A DNA stretch of 64,000 nucleotides from Stieleria sedimenti (GTDB lineage Bacteria; Planctomycetota; Planctomycetia; Pirellulales; Pirellulaceae), in the NCBI RefSeq assembly GCF_025060895.1, contig NZ_JANZKV010000062.1, forward strand, positions 23,604-87,603. The letters run 5' to 3'. This document shows positions 63,069 through 64,000 of the stretch, piece after piece. Position numbers and translations under genes: made by a program. Positions within the stretch are counted from its first letter, which is position 1; each line of letters opens with the position of its first letter. The notes beneath the pieces are model-generated. The model saw nothing but the letters and a program-made list of their open reading frames with translations, ran no database searches and was not told the origin of the DNA.

Positions 63069-63416
63069 TCAATCGAGTGAGTTTGGAGGTAGGTCTTGCG
63101 GTGATTCGTTCTGACGGGCTTTCAGCTTTTCCGCTTTGCGCTGAGCACGCTTGGCGACGTGGGCCGCCGCGATCTCTTCGATCGACATCACGACATCCGG
63201 ACGTTCCTTGCCGAATTGCTTTTCATACTGGTTCTCGATGAATTGCGGCAGTGGCACCTTCCAGGGTTGGTCCGTGGTGTCGGCGTAATCGCCGAAACGC
63301 TTGGGACTGAGCCCCAATTCACGGGCCATTTGAATGTGGGCGTTGGACAATCGAAACTTCTTGCGGGCATCGATCCAGGGCAAGAACTTGTGGGGGATGC
63401 GTTGTTTTTTGGCCAT
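63069..63416 (-). CDS. Small conserved protein of unknown function
   Basis: 115-residue soluble, highly basic protein. The N-terminal half reads MAKKQRIPHKFLPWIDARKK, then FRLSNAHIQMARELG and PKRFGDYADT, which I recognise as a widespread uncharacterised bacterial family, commonly annotated only as hypothetical. The C-terminal part, from SIEEIAAAHVAKRAQRKAEK, is a charged helix. The start at ATG 63416 is taken because the open frame further upstream is Arg/Pro/Ser-rich and unlike a protein. First gene of a tight three-gene minus-strand set with the nitroreductase (6-nt gap) and hydrolase. The basic helical tail may bind nucleic acid, but this is a guess. Confidence 0.75.
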   Translation of the reverse strand: MAKKQRIPHKFLPWIDARKKFRLSNAHIQMARELGLSPKRFGDYADTTDQPWKVPLPQFIENQYEKQFGKERPDVVMSIEEIAAAHVAKRAQRKAEKLKARQNESPQDLPPNSLD

Positions 63417-63558
63417 GGAGACTTCGAGTGCGATCGTGCCGGCGACAGAGCATTGTGCCGCAGATGGGGACGGCGCCGCGGCGGGCGCCTGTGTGGGCGA
63501 TCTATGGTGACGAAAATGCATCCCCAACGGAAGCGTCCGCCGCGAAGAAAACGAAACA

Positions 63559-63590
63559 GGGCGGAAAAGGCCGGTCAGCCTTTTCCGCCC
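63559..63590 (-). terminator. Rho-independent-like terminator
   Basis: A perfect 13-bp stem, gggcggaaaaggc (63559-63571) with gccttttccgccc (63578-63590), and a 6-nt loop. On the minus strand it is followed by tgtttcgttttc, a T-rich tail, and lies about 30 bases past the stop of the coiled-coil gene at 63621. It fits as that gene's terminator. Confidence 0.7.
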
Positions 63591-63620
63591 GTCGTGGGTC
63601 AATCGTGCGATGAACTGCGA

Positions 63621-64000
63621 CTACCAGCGAATCGTGAAGCGTGAGCTTCCGCCGCCGATCGTGATACCGCGACCGTAACCGTAGCCGCTCGAGCGCGAGC
63701 GATGGTCGTCCCAGTGCCTGGCCGGTGGGGCGGAGAAAACGGGCGGACGCGAAACCAGCTCGCGGGAGTAACGACAATCAGGCGTTCGCAGCGAACGAAG
63801 ATCGTCTTGCAGGTGATGGATGTCGTCCTCGATCGCATGAAGTAATTGCTTCACATGAGAGGTTTCGCCATGAATGTGGCCATGACCGTGATAGGCCCGA
63901 CGCTCGACACGGTCAAACACCGATTCCAAGTGATGGAACTTGGCATCCAGCTCCCGCAAGTCCGATTCCAGGTGCGCCAGACTTCCATGGTCATGGGCGA
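63621..64000 (-). CDS. Coiled-coil, His-rich protein, 5' end outside the window
   Basis: The frame is open from the stop at 63621 to the window edge, so the N-terminus (and any signal peptide) is missing; at least 125 residues are seen. The visible part starts AHDHGSLAHLESDLRELDA, continues with heptad-like segments (FHHLESVFDRVERRAYHGHG, VKQLLHAIEDDIHHLQDDLR) and ends in a Gly/Ser/Arg-rich tail (SGYGYGRGITIGGGSSRFT). A TTG at 63957-63959 could be an internal start but is not needed. The histidine density suggests metal binding or an envelope role. No named family recognised. A terminator follows. Confidence 0.6.
   Translation of the reverse strand, partial: AHDHGSLAHLESDLRELDAKFHHLESVFDRVERRAYHGHGHIHGETSHVKQLLHAIEDDIHHLQDDLRSLRTPDCRYSRELVSRPPVFSAPPARHWDDHRSRSSGYGYGRGITIGGGSSRFTIRW

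Overview
The window looks like a chromosome segment of a marine planctomycete of the Pirellulaceae type (Rhodopirellula/Stieleria-like). The evidence is its gene content. It holds the paired secreted families nearly confined to Planctomycetes and relatives (DUF1592 multidomain cytochrome + DUF1552; PSD1-type cytochrome + DUF1501), several formylglycine sulfatases and secreted glycosidases, an ECF sigma factor beside a transmembrane Ser/Thr kinase with a WD40 sensor, an LEPR-XLL/dockerin giant surface protein, a Uma2 nuclease, and long intergenic gaps filled with palindromic repeats. No rRNA, tRNA, CRISPR or complete insertion sequence was recognised.

Layout. 0-3 kb: ExbB/MotA-type proton channel and an ABC-F ATPase. 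3.5-7.4 kb (minus): DUF1552 then DUF1592, start/stop overlapping. 7.7-8.5 kb: atypical kinase-like protein. 8.7-11.6 kb (minus): sulfatase, then an FMN glutamate-synthase-like protein. 12.4-25.1 kb (plus): a polysaccharide-use locus with a XylR-type regulator, parallel beta-helix/PDZ protein, alpha/beta hydrolase, second sulfatase, beta-propeller hydrolase, ThuA protein and a HEAT/cytochrome c protein that appears frameshifted after its signal peptide. 25.3-30.7 kb: ECF sigma factor, Ser/Thr kinase-WD40 and a secreted HAF-like repeat protein. 30.7-31.4 kb (minus): Uma2 nuclease with an in-frame TGA. 31.7-40.5 kb: one giant RHS/YD-repeat surface protein with a near-identical 645-bp internal duplication. 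41-49 kb: a secreted protein of unknown function and a fucose locus (GH29 fucosidase, FucI, class II aldolase, second GH29). 49.8-54.3 kb (minus): PSD1 cytochrome and DUF1501. 54.7-56.7 kb: TPR + peptidylarginine-deiminase-like fusion. 56.8-59.8 kb (minus): pentapeptide-repeat protein followed 5 nt later by an AlkC/AlkD-like DNA glycosylase. 60.3-61.1 kb: VOC and DUF1805 proteins, overlapping. 61.2-64 kb (minus): a small conserved protein, nitroreductase and anchored alpha/beta hydrolase, plus a coiled-coil gene cut by the window edge.

How it fits together. Two sulfatases, a beta-helix protein, an esterase-like hydrolase, a propeller glycosidase, two alpha-L-fucosidases and fucose isomerase/aldolase suggest use of sulfated, fucose-containing algal polysaccharides, though no substrate can be proved from sequence. 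The cytochrome-like pairs are the usual planctomycete companions of such loci.

The most unusual items are the RHS giant with LEPR-XLL and dockerin ends, the pentapeptide/AlkC gene pair, the TPR-deiminase fusion, two interrupted genes (Uma2 nonsense, cytochrome frameshift), and at least five families of intergenic palindromic or tandem repeats, including a 205-bp MITE-like element with a 25-bp perfect hairpin. Start codons were moved from the longest open frame to internal sites where signal peptides, ribosome-binding sites or neighbour overlap favoured it.
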